Below are positions 8,253 through 15,497 of a stretch of DNA of 64,000 nt, piece by piece (within the stretch, counting starts at the first letter, position 1; each line of letters begins with the position of its first letter). This stretch comes from Actinomycetota bacterium. Its GTDB lineage: Bacteria > Actinomycetota > Actinomycetes > Actinomycetales > Dermatophilaceae. The position numbers were made by a program, and so were the translations under genes. Location of the stretch: contig JAIUNK010000020.1 in NCBI GenBank assembly GCA_020161845.1, positions 16,999 to 80,998 on the forward strand. Direction: 5' to 3'. The notes below the pieces were generated by a model. It worked only from the letters and a program-made list of their open reading frames with translations, had not been told where the DNA came from and did not search any database.

Positions 8253-8561
8253 ATGAACACCACCACCACACCGTCCGTCGCCGACGAGGTCGTCGACCGC
8301 CTCGCCGCGATGATCGAATCCTGCGGCCTGGACGTCGACGAGGTCGCCGCCCGAGCCGGCCTGACCACCACCGTGCTGAGTCGGATCCTGGCCAGCCCGA
8401 GCCGGCTGACCGTCAACCAACTCGGGGCACTGGCCGACGCGCTCGGCCTATCGGTCGCGGCGTTGATCGGAGCCAGCCCGGACCCTTACGGCGAGCCGGC
8501 CACCCGTTGCGGGGTCATCGGCTGCCCGGATCCGTCCCACCAGTTGTCCGGGGCGTGGTGA
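8253..8561 (+). CDS. XRE-type HTH regulator of the element
   Basis: A 102-residue protein with a Cro/CI-type helix-turn-helix at about 15-62: VDEVAARAGLTTTVLSRILA, then LTVNQLGALADALGLSVAALIG. The ATG at 8253 was chosen because a GAGGGGG ribosome site lies just upstream; an earlier ATG at 8220 has none. It is the leftmost gene of the element and faces the structural operon, so it is a reasonable candidate for the repressor of excision or of the minus-strand genes. The C-terminal part (TRCGVIGCPDPSH) has two cysteines and no recognised function. Confidence 0.75.
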   Translation: MNTTTTPSVADEVVDRLAAMIESCGLDVDEVAARAGLTTTVLSRILASPSRLTVNQLGALADALGLSVAALIGASPDPYGEPATRCGVIGCPDPSHQLSGAW

Positions 8562-8617
8562 CCATGAGACCCCACCAGCCAGAAACAGAATCCACCCAAC
8601 CGAGGAAGGCATCCACC

Positions 8618-8815
8618 ATGCACACCATCGACACAGCCAAGTACATCGTCGCCAGCGCCCTTGGGTCTGCTGGCGACCGCCTCCGCAATGCCGGCGCCCG
8701 CGTTCACCACTCGGTCCCCGTCGCAGTCCGGACCGAGGACGTCACTCGGGCCGCAGTAGCGGCCTGGCATATCGGCGTGCGAGACGGGCGCCGCGTGACC
8801 ACTGGCCGGGCCTAG
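8618..8815 (+). CDS. Small hypothetical protein of the element
   Basis: A 65-residue protein starting MHTIDTAKYIVASALGSAGD, with a strong GAGGAAGG ribosome site eight to nine bases before the ATG. An earlier in-frame ATG at 8564 is possible, but it lies only two bases after the stop of the HTH gene and has no separate ribosome site. It probably shares a transcript with the XRE-type gene. The family is not recognised. It has a basic C-terminus (RDGRRVTTGRA) and no membrane segment. The stop at 8813-8815 is followed by about 50 bp before the transposase remnant. Confidence 0.5.
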   Translation: MHTIDTAKYIVASALGSAGDRLRNAGARVHHSVPVAVRTEDVTRAAVAAWHIGVRDGRRVTTGRA

Positions 8816-8871
8816 GGGGCGCGCCAGGGGGGGGCGTTCTTGATTCGGTTGGGGTGGTTTGGACCTGGGCG

Positions 8872-9166
8872 TTATGCGATCAGTTCGAGGAAGCGGTGCA
8901 GCTCGGCGTCGGCGGCCAGCACCATCCGCCGCAACGTCGAGATCGCCGGCCCGCCCGGACCTGGCCCGATCCGCGACAAGACCGATCGGGGCAGGTCGGC
9001 GATCCACTGGGCGGCCGCAGCGTAGGAGGTCACCCCCGCACAGGCCGCCGCGATCGATGCCGTCAATACAGCCGCGAAACCGATAACGGCCGGCCCTGCG
9101 CACGACGGGGATCAGGGGGGCGTGCACACTCGGAAGCCGATCCATTTCTGAGCAGTCGAGAGCCAC
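8872..9166 (-). pseudogene. Remnant of an ISAs1-like transposase N-terminus
   Basis: The frame ending at 8872 reads TASIAAACAGVTSYAAAAQW then IADLPRSVLSRIG and ISTLRRMVLAADAEL, matching by eye the N-terminal pattern of ISAs1/H-repeat transposases (alanine-rich helix, A-x-W-A-D-L-P, then a T-x-R-R helix). The upstream part (IPVVRRAGRYRF) is in another frame, so there is a frameshift near 9070. The DDE catalytic region is missing. It lies inside the element, suggesting an old insertion that was later deleted. 9167-9366 holds no gene I can support. Confidence 0.5.
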
Positions 9167-9366
9167 TCGTGACCAGTTTTGCGCGTCATTCTGGCCCCCT
9201 TCGGATTTGCTGTGTAGAGAAAGTGGCTAATCCCCGTGGTCCTTGGTTGTTGCATGGTGGGGGACTCCCCCCTGGTCGTGGGGGTGGTGGTTGTCGCTTT
9301 CGTTGCATTGTTAGTCGATGGTTGCTGAGCGTTTGATTACTGCGGCGAACGCGCGAGAGAACAAGC

Positions 9367-9415
9367 AAAGCCAGAGCGAGGCACGAGCCCTAACGTCGTG
9401 CCTCGCTCTGGCTTT
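9367..9415 (-). terminator. Strong terminator after the capsid gene
   Basis: A perfect 20-bp stem: 9367-9386 (aaagccagagcgaggcacga) with 9396-9415 and a nine-base loop, ending in TTT on both strands. It starts 13 bases beyond the capsid stop codon and probably ends the element's long minus-strand operon. Confidence 0.9.
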
Positions 9416-9428
9416 GGGACTTTGCGAA

Positions 9429-10277
9429 CTAGTCGGCGGCAACCGTCAGCTTGACAATACGGCTCGGTCGGACGGCCGCCCAGCCGATGCGCCACGTTGC
9501 TCGGATCGCGATAGCGTCATTGGCGAAGAATGCATGGTCAGACCGGTCGAGATGCAGCTGGCCGTACGCCGAAACGACTTCGGACTTGTCGATGACGATA
9601 GCCTTGCCCACTGTGACTGAGGGATGCACGGTGACGGGAAGGCCGCCAAGGATCCGCTCTGCGCCGTTGTGGGCGTCCGCGAGCAGGGACACGTTGGAAC
9701 CGGTCCCCATGGGAATGCGTGCGAGCTTCGCCCAGTCGAGCGGATTCATGAGCAGGTTGGTTGCCTGGCCGCCATCGTTCTCGATAGCGGCGATGGCGTC
9801 ATACAGGGCGTAGATATCGGGGCCCACGGATCCGCCGATATCCCCGCCGGCAACGATGCCGGCCGTGGTGAGCAGGCCGGCGGGACCGGATGCATTCGAG
9901 AGGAACGCCTGATCGGCCTTCCGAACGATGGAACGTCGCATCGAGTTGACGATCCGGGTCGCAGCCTGCGGCTGTTCGAGCACTTCGCGGGCGAACGTGG
10001 AGAGCACGGACACCTTGTGCGTGTCGATTGCGACCTGGTCATAGGCGCCGGCCGTGACCGGAATCGGTGCACCCTCGGCGATGAAGTCTGCCGCCGCGTC
10101 GGTTTTGACGTAGGGCACGAGGACGCGCGGCGCGTCGCCTTCAATCTCCCCCGCTCGGGAAGTGCAGGTGATGATCAGTGCTTCGGGGATCTGGTCGTCG
10201 GGGTCGAATGTCGAGACGACATTCGGGCGCCATCCCTCGGGAATCTGAGGCGTGGTGGCAGGGCTAGTAATGGGCAT
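9429..10277 (-). CDS. HK97-type phage major capsid protein
   Basis: A 282-residue shell protein. The fold's usual landmarks are visible: an N-terminal arm, the P-domain stretch FIAEGAPIPVTAGAYDQVAI, the long spine helix after TFAREVLEQ (IVNSMRRSIVRKADQAFL), LLMNPLDWAKLARI, GLPVTVHPSV and a C-terminal DHAFFANDAIAIRATWRIG strand. It lacks the long N-terminal delta domain of HK97 itself, and no prohead protease is encoded nearby, so a separate scaffold is likely; the two upstream genes are candidates. The ATG follows an AGAAAGG site. It is the last gene before a strong terminator. No portal, terminase or tail gene accompanies it. Confidence 0.88.
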   Translation of the reverse strand: MPITSPATTPQIPEGWRPNVVSTFDPDDQIPEALIITCTSRAGEIEGDAPRVLVPYVKTDAAADFIAEGAPIPVTAGAYDQVAIDTHKVSVLSTFAREVLEQPQAATRIVNSMRRSIVRKADQAFLSNASGPAGLLTTAGIVAGGDIGGSVGPDIYALYDAIAAIENDGGQATNLLMNPLDWAKLARIPMGTGSNVSLLADAHNGAERILGGLPVTVHPSVTVGKAIVIDKSEVVSAYGQLHLDRSDHAFFANDAIAIRATWRIGWAAVRPSRIVKLTVAAD

Positions 10278-10358
10278 TTGTTCTGGGGCCTTTCTCGGGG
10301 CTAAGTGTGTTTTCTGTCTGAGCGGAGGATCTACCTTCTACGCTCTTCGGCCCCCGGG

Positions 10359-10414
10359 CCTGTCCTCGGGTGCTGAGGCGACGCCTGGCCGCTTCTTCAC
10401 CACCCGAGGACAGG
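10359..10414 (-). terminator. Inverted repeat between the small scaffold-like gene and the capsid gene
   Basis: A perfect 14-bp stem, cctgtcctcgggtg (10359-10372) with cacccgaggacagg (10401-10414), and a 28-base loop. No T-run follows. It could be a partial terminator or an RNA-processing hairpin that sets the ratio of capsid to upstream proteins. Confidence 0.55.
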
Positions 10415-10441
10415 ATAGCGCAATATGGACGCGTTCCGCCA

Positions 10442-10750
10442 CTACTTCCGGGCTAGCCCGTATTCTCCGACCACGCGGTCGACGATTGCGGAAACCTTCT
10501 CAGGGTCAACGGCGCATTCGCTATCGAGGACGTCGCTCAATCTGACGCCGAGTTTCCACATTGCTGCTGGATTCTTCAGGTCGGCATGGCCCTCCGCGAC
10601 CCCGGTGAGGGACTCGCTGAGGAGGCTGAGGAGGACCTTTTCCTCATCGTAGAGCGCTAGGAGATGCCGCAGGCATCTCTTAGCATGTTCACGCTTTGCG
10701 ATCAAGATAGCGCCCTGATCAGCGGCAGTCATTCGCACCGTTGCTTCCAT
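10442..10750 (-). CDS. Small scaffold-like protein of the element
   Basis: A 102-residue, mostly helical protein. The N-terminal half (GAILIAKREHAKRCLRHLLA) looks like a coiled coil. The C-terminal half (PAAMWKLGVRLSDVLDSE, then VDPEKVSAIV and VGEYGL) matches the C-terminal half of the next upstream gene product (PSALWALGASVTDALDDD, VDPAKAAALG, AEQYGL). The ATG is preceded by AAGGGAA at good spacing. Its place between that protein and the capsid gene suggests a role in capsid assembly or size control; this is inference from context only. Confidence 0.7.
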   Translation of the reverse strand: MEATVRMTAADQGAILIAKREHAKRCLRHLLALYDEEKVLLSLLSESLTGVAEGHADLKNPAAMWKLGVRLSDVLDSECAVDPEKVSAIVDRVVGEYGLARK

Positions 10751-10786
10751 GACCGGATTCCCTTCTTTTGTTTGAGATTTTCGTTT

Positions 10787-11338
10787 TCAGCCGCGGCCCA
10801 TCACAATATCTTCGGGTCGAGCCGCGGCTGATCCACCGTCGCCGGGATGCATGCCCTCCAGCGGGGCGTAGCAGCCGCGCGGGGGCTGCAGGCCGTACTG
10901 CTCGGCGTACCGCTGGCCCAACGCGGCAGCCTTGGCCGGGTCGACGTTGCCGTCGTCGTCCAGGGCGTCCGTGACGGAGGCGCCCAGCGCCCAAAGCGCG
11001 CTGGGCGTACGCAGGCGGGTGTGCCGCTCGACCTCGCGTTGCTGGGCCACTGTGAGCCGTTCTGCGAGGCTGTCGCGCTCGACCTCTACCTCCCGCAGCC
11101 GGCGCCGGTACTTGGCCGCCTCGCGGCCTGCTGGCTCCGTCTCTGGGGCTACTTCCAGCTCGGCCCCTGGCGCTACCTCGGGCTCGGTCTCTGGCACCAC
11201 CTCGGGCTCGGTCTCTGGCACCACCTCGGGCTCGGTCTCTGGCGCTGCGTCTGCCGCCTCCCGGTCGGCCGTCGCCGTGTCGGCCGCCTCCGCGGCAGCT
11301 TCGGCCGCCGCTTCCTTTTCACTGTTTCGCTCCTGCAT
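10787..11338 (-). CDS. Putative capsid scaffolding protein with acidic repeats
   Basis: A 183-residue protein. The N-terminus is alanine/glutamate-rich, followed by an acidic PETEPEV repeat (about residues 34-70), a charged coiled coil (KYRRRLREVEVERDSLAERL) and a C-terminal domain shared with the 10442-10750 product. Acidic tail, coiled coil and position upstream of a capsid gene are typical of phage scaffolding proteins. The ATG at 11338 is preferred over the GTG two codons earlier because AAGGGAG lies nine bases before it. It begins 29 bases after the WhiB-like gene, probably in the same operon. Confidence 0.7.
   Translation of the reverse strand: MQERNSEKEAAAEAAAEAADTATADREAADAAPETEPEVVPETEPEVVPETEPEVAPGAELEVAPETEPAGREAAKYRRRLREVEVERDSLAERLTVAQQREVERHTRLRTPSALWALGASVTDALDDDGNVDPAKAAALGQRYAEQYGLQPPRGCYAPLEGMHPGDGGSAAARPEDIVMGRG
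11129..11248. repeat. 24-bp tandem repeat inside the scaffold-like gene
   Basis: ctcgggctcggtctctggc recurs at 11177, 11201 and 11225 with exact 24-bp spacing; two degenerate units precede (from 11129). On the coding strand this gives the eight-residue PETEPEVV repeat. Copy number can change by slippage without shifting the frame. Confidence 0.85.
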
Positions 11339-11367
11339 TTTCACGTGCTCCCTTTTCGTCGGGTTAT

Positions 11368-11664
11368 CTAATTTGCATTGCGTTTCTTGCGTGCTATCGG
11401 AGTTTGGTCAACACCTCCCCACACATGCCAGCCCTCATTGGCGAGGGCCGCGTATTCTGCGCACTCGATCAGCGCCGGGCATTCGGCGCAAGCCGCGACC
11501 GCGCGAGCCCTGCGCAGTACAGAGGTCGACGTCCAATCCTCAGAATCCTTCCCGCGGCATGGAACAGCGCCGAAGGCGCCGGCAATTGCTGCCGCGAGCC
11601 GAAGAGACGAACTGGCCGCCGCGCGCGACAACTGCGACTCTGAGTAGAGGGGCTGGGCGCTCAT
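11368..11664 (-). CDS. WhiB-like iron-sulfur regulator of the element
   Basis: A 98-residue protein with the four cysteines of a WhiB-type [4Fe-4S] cluster: C36, C59, C62 and C68 in the spacing C-x22-C-x2-C-x5-C (VPCRG ... CAECPALIEC), followed by the WHVWGGVD turn that matches the family G[VI]WGG loop and a basic tail (ARKKRNAN) for DNA binding. The ATG at 11664 overlaps the stop of the primase gene (ATGA), so the two are translationally coupled. WhiB-like proteins bind sigma factors or DNA; actinophages often carry one. It probably controls element or host genes. Confidence 0.82.
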   Translation of the reverse strand: MSAQPLYSESQLSRAAASSSLRLAAAIAGAFGAVPCRGKDSEDWTSTSVLRRARAVAACAECPALIECAEYAALANEGWHVWGGVDQTPIARKKRNAN

Positions 11665-14006
11665 ACGCTCACCACCCCCCGCCCACCAGAGGGGCATGAT
11701 GGGTGGGTCGCATGGCCCTCGGAAACGCTTAGGTCGTCGAGTGCCAGACCGCAGGAGCCGCACAGTGGTGCCGGTCGTGCCTTACGTCCGGGCGTTGGCG
11801 CGACTGGCACGACTGGCACGACTGTGGATGAGCTGGGCAGTTGTGCCCCAATACATACAGTTGTGCCATCTCCCCTAGACGTAGGCTCGACTGAGGCATG
11901 ACTGGGAGGTTCCGGACTGCTCTCCGCGGGAAGTTCCCAGTAGGTGACCCTTGGGTAGCCCGTCGACCTCGACGTCAGCCGCAGCCTTTCGCGGGCGCGT
12001 TGTATGGTTCTTTCGCTGTGTCCGGCCTTGCGCCCCTCGTTCTTGACGTCAATTGACCTGGCAATGCCGCCGTTCGTCTCCAGGTAGTCTCGCACCCAGC
12101 CCGCCGCTTCGGATACGGCCGATCGCTCGTCGTCAGTTGCGTTTGCACGCTTCATGCAATCGCTAATGGACTGGCCCGAAATACTCTCCCCCCATTCGAT
12201 CCTGCCCGTGTAAATCGGACCATCGGAGGTGTCTACTCGGTGGGAAGCGACCGTGTATGCGAGCGTTGGCAGATTGGCACGGCCCAGGTTGTTCTTTGGC
12301 GTCCCGAAGAGGCATCGGTTTTCGTCGTCAGGGTCAACAATGCATGTGTGCACCGAGCGAGCCACCGCCGTAAAGGCGCGGGATCCAGTGACCAAGTGCA
12401 ATGGGTCAGAGCTGCCCGACTTGTTGTGGTGGATCAGGCCGAGGATTGCGAAGCCGCACCGATCCGCGATGCGAACGATTGGCTCAAGGCCCTTTCGTAC
12501 CTCCGCGTCTCGGTGCGTGTCGAGTTCCCCGAGGCGTGATGTGAGCGGGTCGAAGAGGAGGAGGGCGGCGCCGACGTCTAACGCGTGCTTTTCAAGCTCC
12601 GAATTGTCTCGTGGCAACATTAGTCCTACGGGATCGTCGTTACTGTTGGTAACGTCGATGCGAAACACCTTGTCAAGGTCCGCGTTTGCCGCGATCAGCC
12701 TGGGGACAATCGTGTGTTCCCAACTGTCTTCCATCGCTGACACCAAGACTGCCCCCGGCTGTCCGAGTCGGTCGCCGGGCAACTCCCCGCGTGTCACGCG
12801 CGCTGCCAGCCAGTAGGCCAGCGTCGACTTCCCGATACCTTCACGGCCAGACAGGAGCCCCATCGTGGCAAGCGCTAGCCGGCCTTCCCATAGCCAACGG
12901 ACCGGACGTGGCGTGAACGCGGATGCCGGGGTAAGGGTTACCGTTCGGCCGGCGCCGCGTGCCACGTCCGACTTCGCCGCGCCGCCGCCCCCCATGGTCG
13001 GCTCGGCGGCCTCCAGCTCGGCCAGCGACTCTGCGAGAGAATCTGGCATCGGCGCGGGGCCACGTCGATGCCACTGGTCCCGCCACTTGTTGACTGCTGT
13101 GCACGCGCGGATCTGCTCAGGTAGCACCGAGTCGTACGCCGCGGCGCCGTCCTGCTCGGTCCAGGGCGTCCAGCTCGCGCGTGTGAGTCGGCCGAGCCTG
13201 TTGGCCAGGTCCGCGCAGCACTTTTCCCACCCGCGCCCCTGCTGGTCGCGGTGCCCCTCGGACCATATGGCAATCTCGGCGAACCGGGCGCTCTCGTCCG
13301 CGACGACCTGAGCAAGGTACGCCTCGATACGGCCCCTCTGGGCCTCGCTGAGCGCCGACCACGCGGGCGCGAGCCCCTCGGAAGGGATCGACGCCTGCGG
13401 CGCCCTCTTGGCGTCCACGCGAGCTTTCAGTGTGCCCGTCGAGTCGTCTGGCCCGTCGAGCGCAACCAGGTCCGGCTCATTGACCCATTCGTAGGCGGCC
13501 AGGTTTCCTGTCGACTTCGACAGCTTGACCGTGGGCGCGATCCAGATGAAGCCGTGCCCCCGCCCAGCGGCCCCGGCCTTCAGGTCCAGCCCTTGGTCTA
13601 CGCCGTCCATGGATCGACACCCAGTGGCCGCGATCAGGTCATGCCACCCACCCGAAGGCGTGAGCTGCCGGCCGTACGACGTCGGCCACACCCCAGCACC
13701 CCCCCATTGGTGGGCTGTGGCGTCCCCTCCATTTCTGGGGTCGACGTCGAGGCAGTCGACCGGGCCCGGGGCGCCCATCACGGCAGCGAGGGCGTCGCCC
13801 GGCCGCCACGTGTCGACGACGGCCGGGTCTGGGGTGGTGGCCTGCCAGCCGGCGGGCAGCACGTAGCCGGATTGGCCACTGCCGCCTTTCGGGTCCCACT
13901 GGCCGTCCGCTCCGAGCGCGGGGTGGGCGATGAAGATCGGGATTCCGCGGGCGGCGAGCCGGCGGGCCGTTGTGAGCGCTGAGGCTGTCTTTTCAGGTGA
14001 GGTCAT
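11661..14006 (-). CDS. Primase-polymerase / RepA-type helicase replication protein
   Basis: A 781-residue fusion. The N-terminal bifunctional primase-polymerase domain (about 10-200) shows the metal-binding DVD motif (CLDVDPRNGG, 85-94) and the GGWHDL motif (119-124). A RecA-like AAA_25 ATPase follows with Walker A GREGIGKST (387-395), a Walker B-like ALLLFDPLTS near 480 and GLIHHNKSGS. The region around 640-700 is a helix-turn-helix (HSERTIQRARERL), and the C-terminus has a CGSC...HPSC zinc-knuckle pattern. Such proteins start replication of satellites and integrative plasmids, so the element probably replicates by itself after excision. It overlaps both neighbours by four bases. Confidence 0.85.
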   Translation of the reverse strand: MTSPEKTASALTTARRLAARGIPIFIAHPALGADGQWDPKGGSGQSGYVLPAGWQATTPDPAVVDTWRPGDALAAVMGAPGPVDCLDVDPRNGGDATAHQWGGAGVWPTSYGRQLTPSGGWHDLIAATGCRSMDGVDQGLDLKAGAAGRGHGFIWIAPTVKLSKSTGNLAAYEWVNEPDLVALDGPDDSTGTLKARVDAKRAPQASIPSEGLAPAWSALSEAQRGRIEAYLAQVVADESARFAEIAIWSEGHRDQQGRGWEKCCADLANRLGRLTRASWTPWTEQDGAAAYDSVLPEQIRACTAVNKWRDQWHRRGPAPMPDSLAESLAELEAAEPTMGGGGAAKSDVARGAGRTVTLTPASAFTPRPVRWLWEGRLALATMGLLSGREGIGKSTLAYWLAARVTRGELPGDRLGQPGAVLVSAMEDSWEHTIVPRLIAANADLDKVFRIDVTNSNDDPVGLMLPRDNSELEKHALDVGAALLLFDPLTSRLGELDTHRDAEVRKGLEPIVRIADRCGFAILGLIHHNKSGSSDPLHLVTGSRAFTAVARSVHTCIVDPDDENRCLFGTPKNNLGRANLPTLAYTVASHRVDTSDGPIYTGRIEWGESISGQSISDCMKRANATDDERSAVSEAAGWVRDYLETNGGIARSIDVKNEGRKAGHSERTIQRARERLRLTSRSTGYPRVTYWELPAESSPEPPSHASVEPTSRGDGTTVCIGAQLPSSSTVVPVVPVAPTPGRKARPAPLCGSCGLALDDLSVSEGHATHPSCPSGGRGVVSV

Positions 14007-14368
14007 GACGACTCACCAGAAATCGCCATAGCCGCATCGAACGCCGCACTGACGGTCGTGTAGTCGCGCCAGTCGTGCCCTGAAAACTGCTCGGCCCGAA
14101 TGATGGCAACGGCATGTGGCGCGCCCCGCTTAGCTGCTGCAACGACTGCTCGCTCCGCGGCGGCCAGAGTGAGGAAGATCCTTCTATGCCACTGCCCATT
14201 TCCTCGTCTTACGGAAACCTGCAGGGCCAGTGAGGGGCGCGTCGTATGGGTTGTTGCGGCGCCCGTAGGGACGCGGCTAGCCTGTGAATCGGAGTTCCCA
14301 CTTCGTCGCGTTTCGTCCGGGGTCGGGCCGCCTTCTCCTGAGGCGGCCCGATTTCGCGTTTTGGTCAT
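14003..14368 (-). CDS. Hypothetical protein of the element
   Basis: A 121-residue protein with a polar N-terminus and a folded part from about 45: LALQVSVRRGNGQWHRRIFL, then ERAVVAAAKRGAPHAVAIIR and FSGHDWRDYTTVSAAFDAAM. The family is not recognised. Its stop overlaps the primase start (ATGA) and its start lies three bases after the excisionase-like gene, so it is part of the replication/excision operon. The tightly conserved arrangement, not the sequence, suggests a role in replication control. Confidence 0.65.
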   Translation of the reverse strand: MTKTRNRAASGEGGPTPDETRRSGNSDSQASRVPTGAATTHTTRPSLALQVSVRRGNGQWHRRIFLTLAAAERAVVAAAKRGAPHAVAIIRAEQFSGHDWRDYTTVSAAFDAAMAISGESS

Positions 14369-14371
14369 CGC

Positions 14372-14572
14372 TCACTGGCCCCCTAGGATCGGGGTGAGCA
14401 TGCGGTCAATCTCGCGAGCGTCGTACCTGAGTAGTCTCGGACCCATGCGCATTGCCCGGAGGTCGCCCCTAGACGCCATCCGACGAACCGTGATTACAGA
14501 GACGCCTAGGTATTCGGCTACCTGTTCTTGTGAAAGCCAGCGGCGTTCGGTTTTGACATGTGCGCCGCTCAT
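14372..14572 (-). CDS. Excisionase-like HTH protein
   Basis: A 66-residue winged-helix (HTH_17/AlpA-type) protein: WLSQEQVAEYLGVSVITVRR, then GDLRAMRMGPRLLRYDAREI. Such proteins act as recombination directionality factors or as activators of integrase and replication genes in actinobacterial elements. The ATG at 14572 overlaps the stop of the small upstream ORF (ATGA), which favours it over the ATG three codons earlier (MCTMSGAH). The following gene starts after three bases. Confidence 0.8.
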   Translation of the reverse strand: MSGAHVKTERRWLSQEQVAEYLGVSVITVRRMASRGDLRAMRMGPRLLRYDAREIDRMLTPILGGQ

Positions 14573-14775
14573 AGTGCACACGCTTCCGTCAGTCGGCCAG
14601 CGGTCCTTGCGTCGTCTCGCAGCGTCGCGCCCCGGCAGGACGGCCGCGCACCGACGTGCGTCCCACCCTGGGAGGTTTTCGCTTGACTAACCTCGGTGCG
14701 CGATTGCTCGACTCTGCGATTAAGGCCCAGAGCGAGGCGTCGGCGCACTGACGCCCGATGGCTGAAATTGGGCAT
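14569..14775 (-). CDS. Small basic hypothetical protein coupled to the excisionase-like gene
   Basis: A 68-residue frame starting MPNFSHRASVRRRLALGLNR, rich in arginine. Support for a real gene is a good ribosome site (GAAAGGTGATC) just before the ATG and the ATGA overlap with the next gene. Against it, the composition is what any GC-rich frame could give, and no family is recognised. It could be a leader ORF whose translation controls the excisionase-like gene. Confidence 0.4.
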   Translation of the reverse strand: MPNFSHRASVRRRLALGLNRRVEQSRTEVSQAKTSQGGTHVGARPSCRGATLRDDARTAGRLTEACAL

Positions 14776-14903
14776 GGTAGATCACCTTTCGTGATGAAAG
14801 GCGACCCGCCCTGCAGTCGCGTTCACCGGACGCGTCCGGCACGTTGGCCCGAAGTGGGCACCGCTGAGGCTTGTTCTTGAGTTGGCTTACTGATGTCGTG
14901 CTT

Positions 14904-15182
14904 CTATGCGACCCTGACTTTCCACTCTGGTCGTAATCCGTCATTAAGGACTGGCCTCGATAGCGCTATCTTGATATCAGCGCGGAGGGATTCAATTTCC
15001 GGCACTGTGCCACACTCGCACGGGTCCCGATGCGCCCTCTTGTCATCCCAGTACGCCGTTAGAATCGCGGCGTCGACATTGCTGGTGTCCGACACACATA
15101 GCCTTCCACGGATATGCCCGCAGAGTTTGCAACGAGCCACGATTACCGGCTCTGGTGCAGTGAATTGTTCCCACATAATCAT
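14904..15182 (-). CDS. Zinc-ribbon-like small protein of the element
   Basis: A 92-residue protein with CKLCGHIRG near residue 18 and HRDPCECG near 52. Two CxxC/CxC knuckles are spaced as in a zinc ribbon, with a helical C-terminus (IESLRADIKIAL). The ATG at 15182 is preceded by AAGGAA. It lies between the integrase and the excision/replication operon. The family is not recognised; in such elements small zinc proteins are often DNA-binding or anti-host factors. 15183-15403 has no gene I can support. Confidence 0.55.
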   Translation of the reverse strand: MIMWEQFTAPEPVIVARCKLCGHIRGRLCVSDTSNVDAAILTAYWDDKRAHRDPCECGTVPEIESLRADIKIALSRPVLNDGLRPEWKVRVA

Positions 15183-15403
15183 CGCTTTCGAAGTTCCTTA
15201 GGTTCCGCTTGTGTCCGTTCCGCGCATGCGCCCGGGCCGAGCGATCGCGCCTCCTCCATAGTCACCTTAGACTAACGTAAATGTCAACCCCCCGCCCCCG
15301 GGCCCGCCGGCCCCGGCTCGGCGAGTCCGAAGTTCAGGGGCTCATGCCTCCAAGGTCCAGTTCGGAGAGGCGCGCTTAGAAATCGTGGCCGTCGGATGGT
15401 GCG

Positions 15404-15497
15404 TTCTTAATGTCGACTAGTTTTCGCGGGTTCTTAATGTCAACTAGTCTTCGTGCGTTATTAATGTCGACTAGTTTTCGTGCGTTCTTAATGTCGA
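15404..15497. repeat. 27-bp tandem repeat at the integrase 3' end
   Basis: Units start with ttcttaatgtcgactagtt at 15404, 15431 (caactagtc variant), 15458 (ttattaatg variant) and a partial one at 15485, with exact 27-bp spacing. The integrase stop codon is inside the third unit. The repeat is AT-richer than its surroundings. Without spacers it is not a CRISPR; iteron-like replication sites or protein-binding sites are possible. Confidence 0.88.

Noticed and set aside
9429-10277. Capsid-like protein as an encapsulin nanocompartment instead of a phage capsid
   Set aside because: The neighbouring integrase, replication and scaffold-like genes point to a phage-derived element, and no cargo-enzyme gene with a targeting tail is adjacent.
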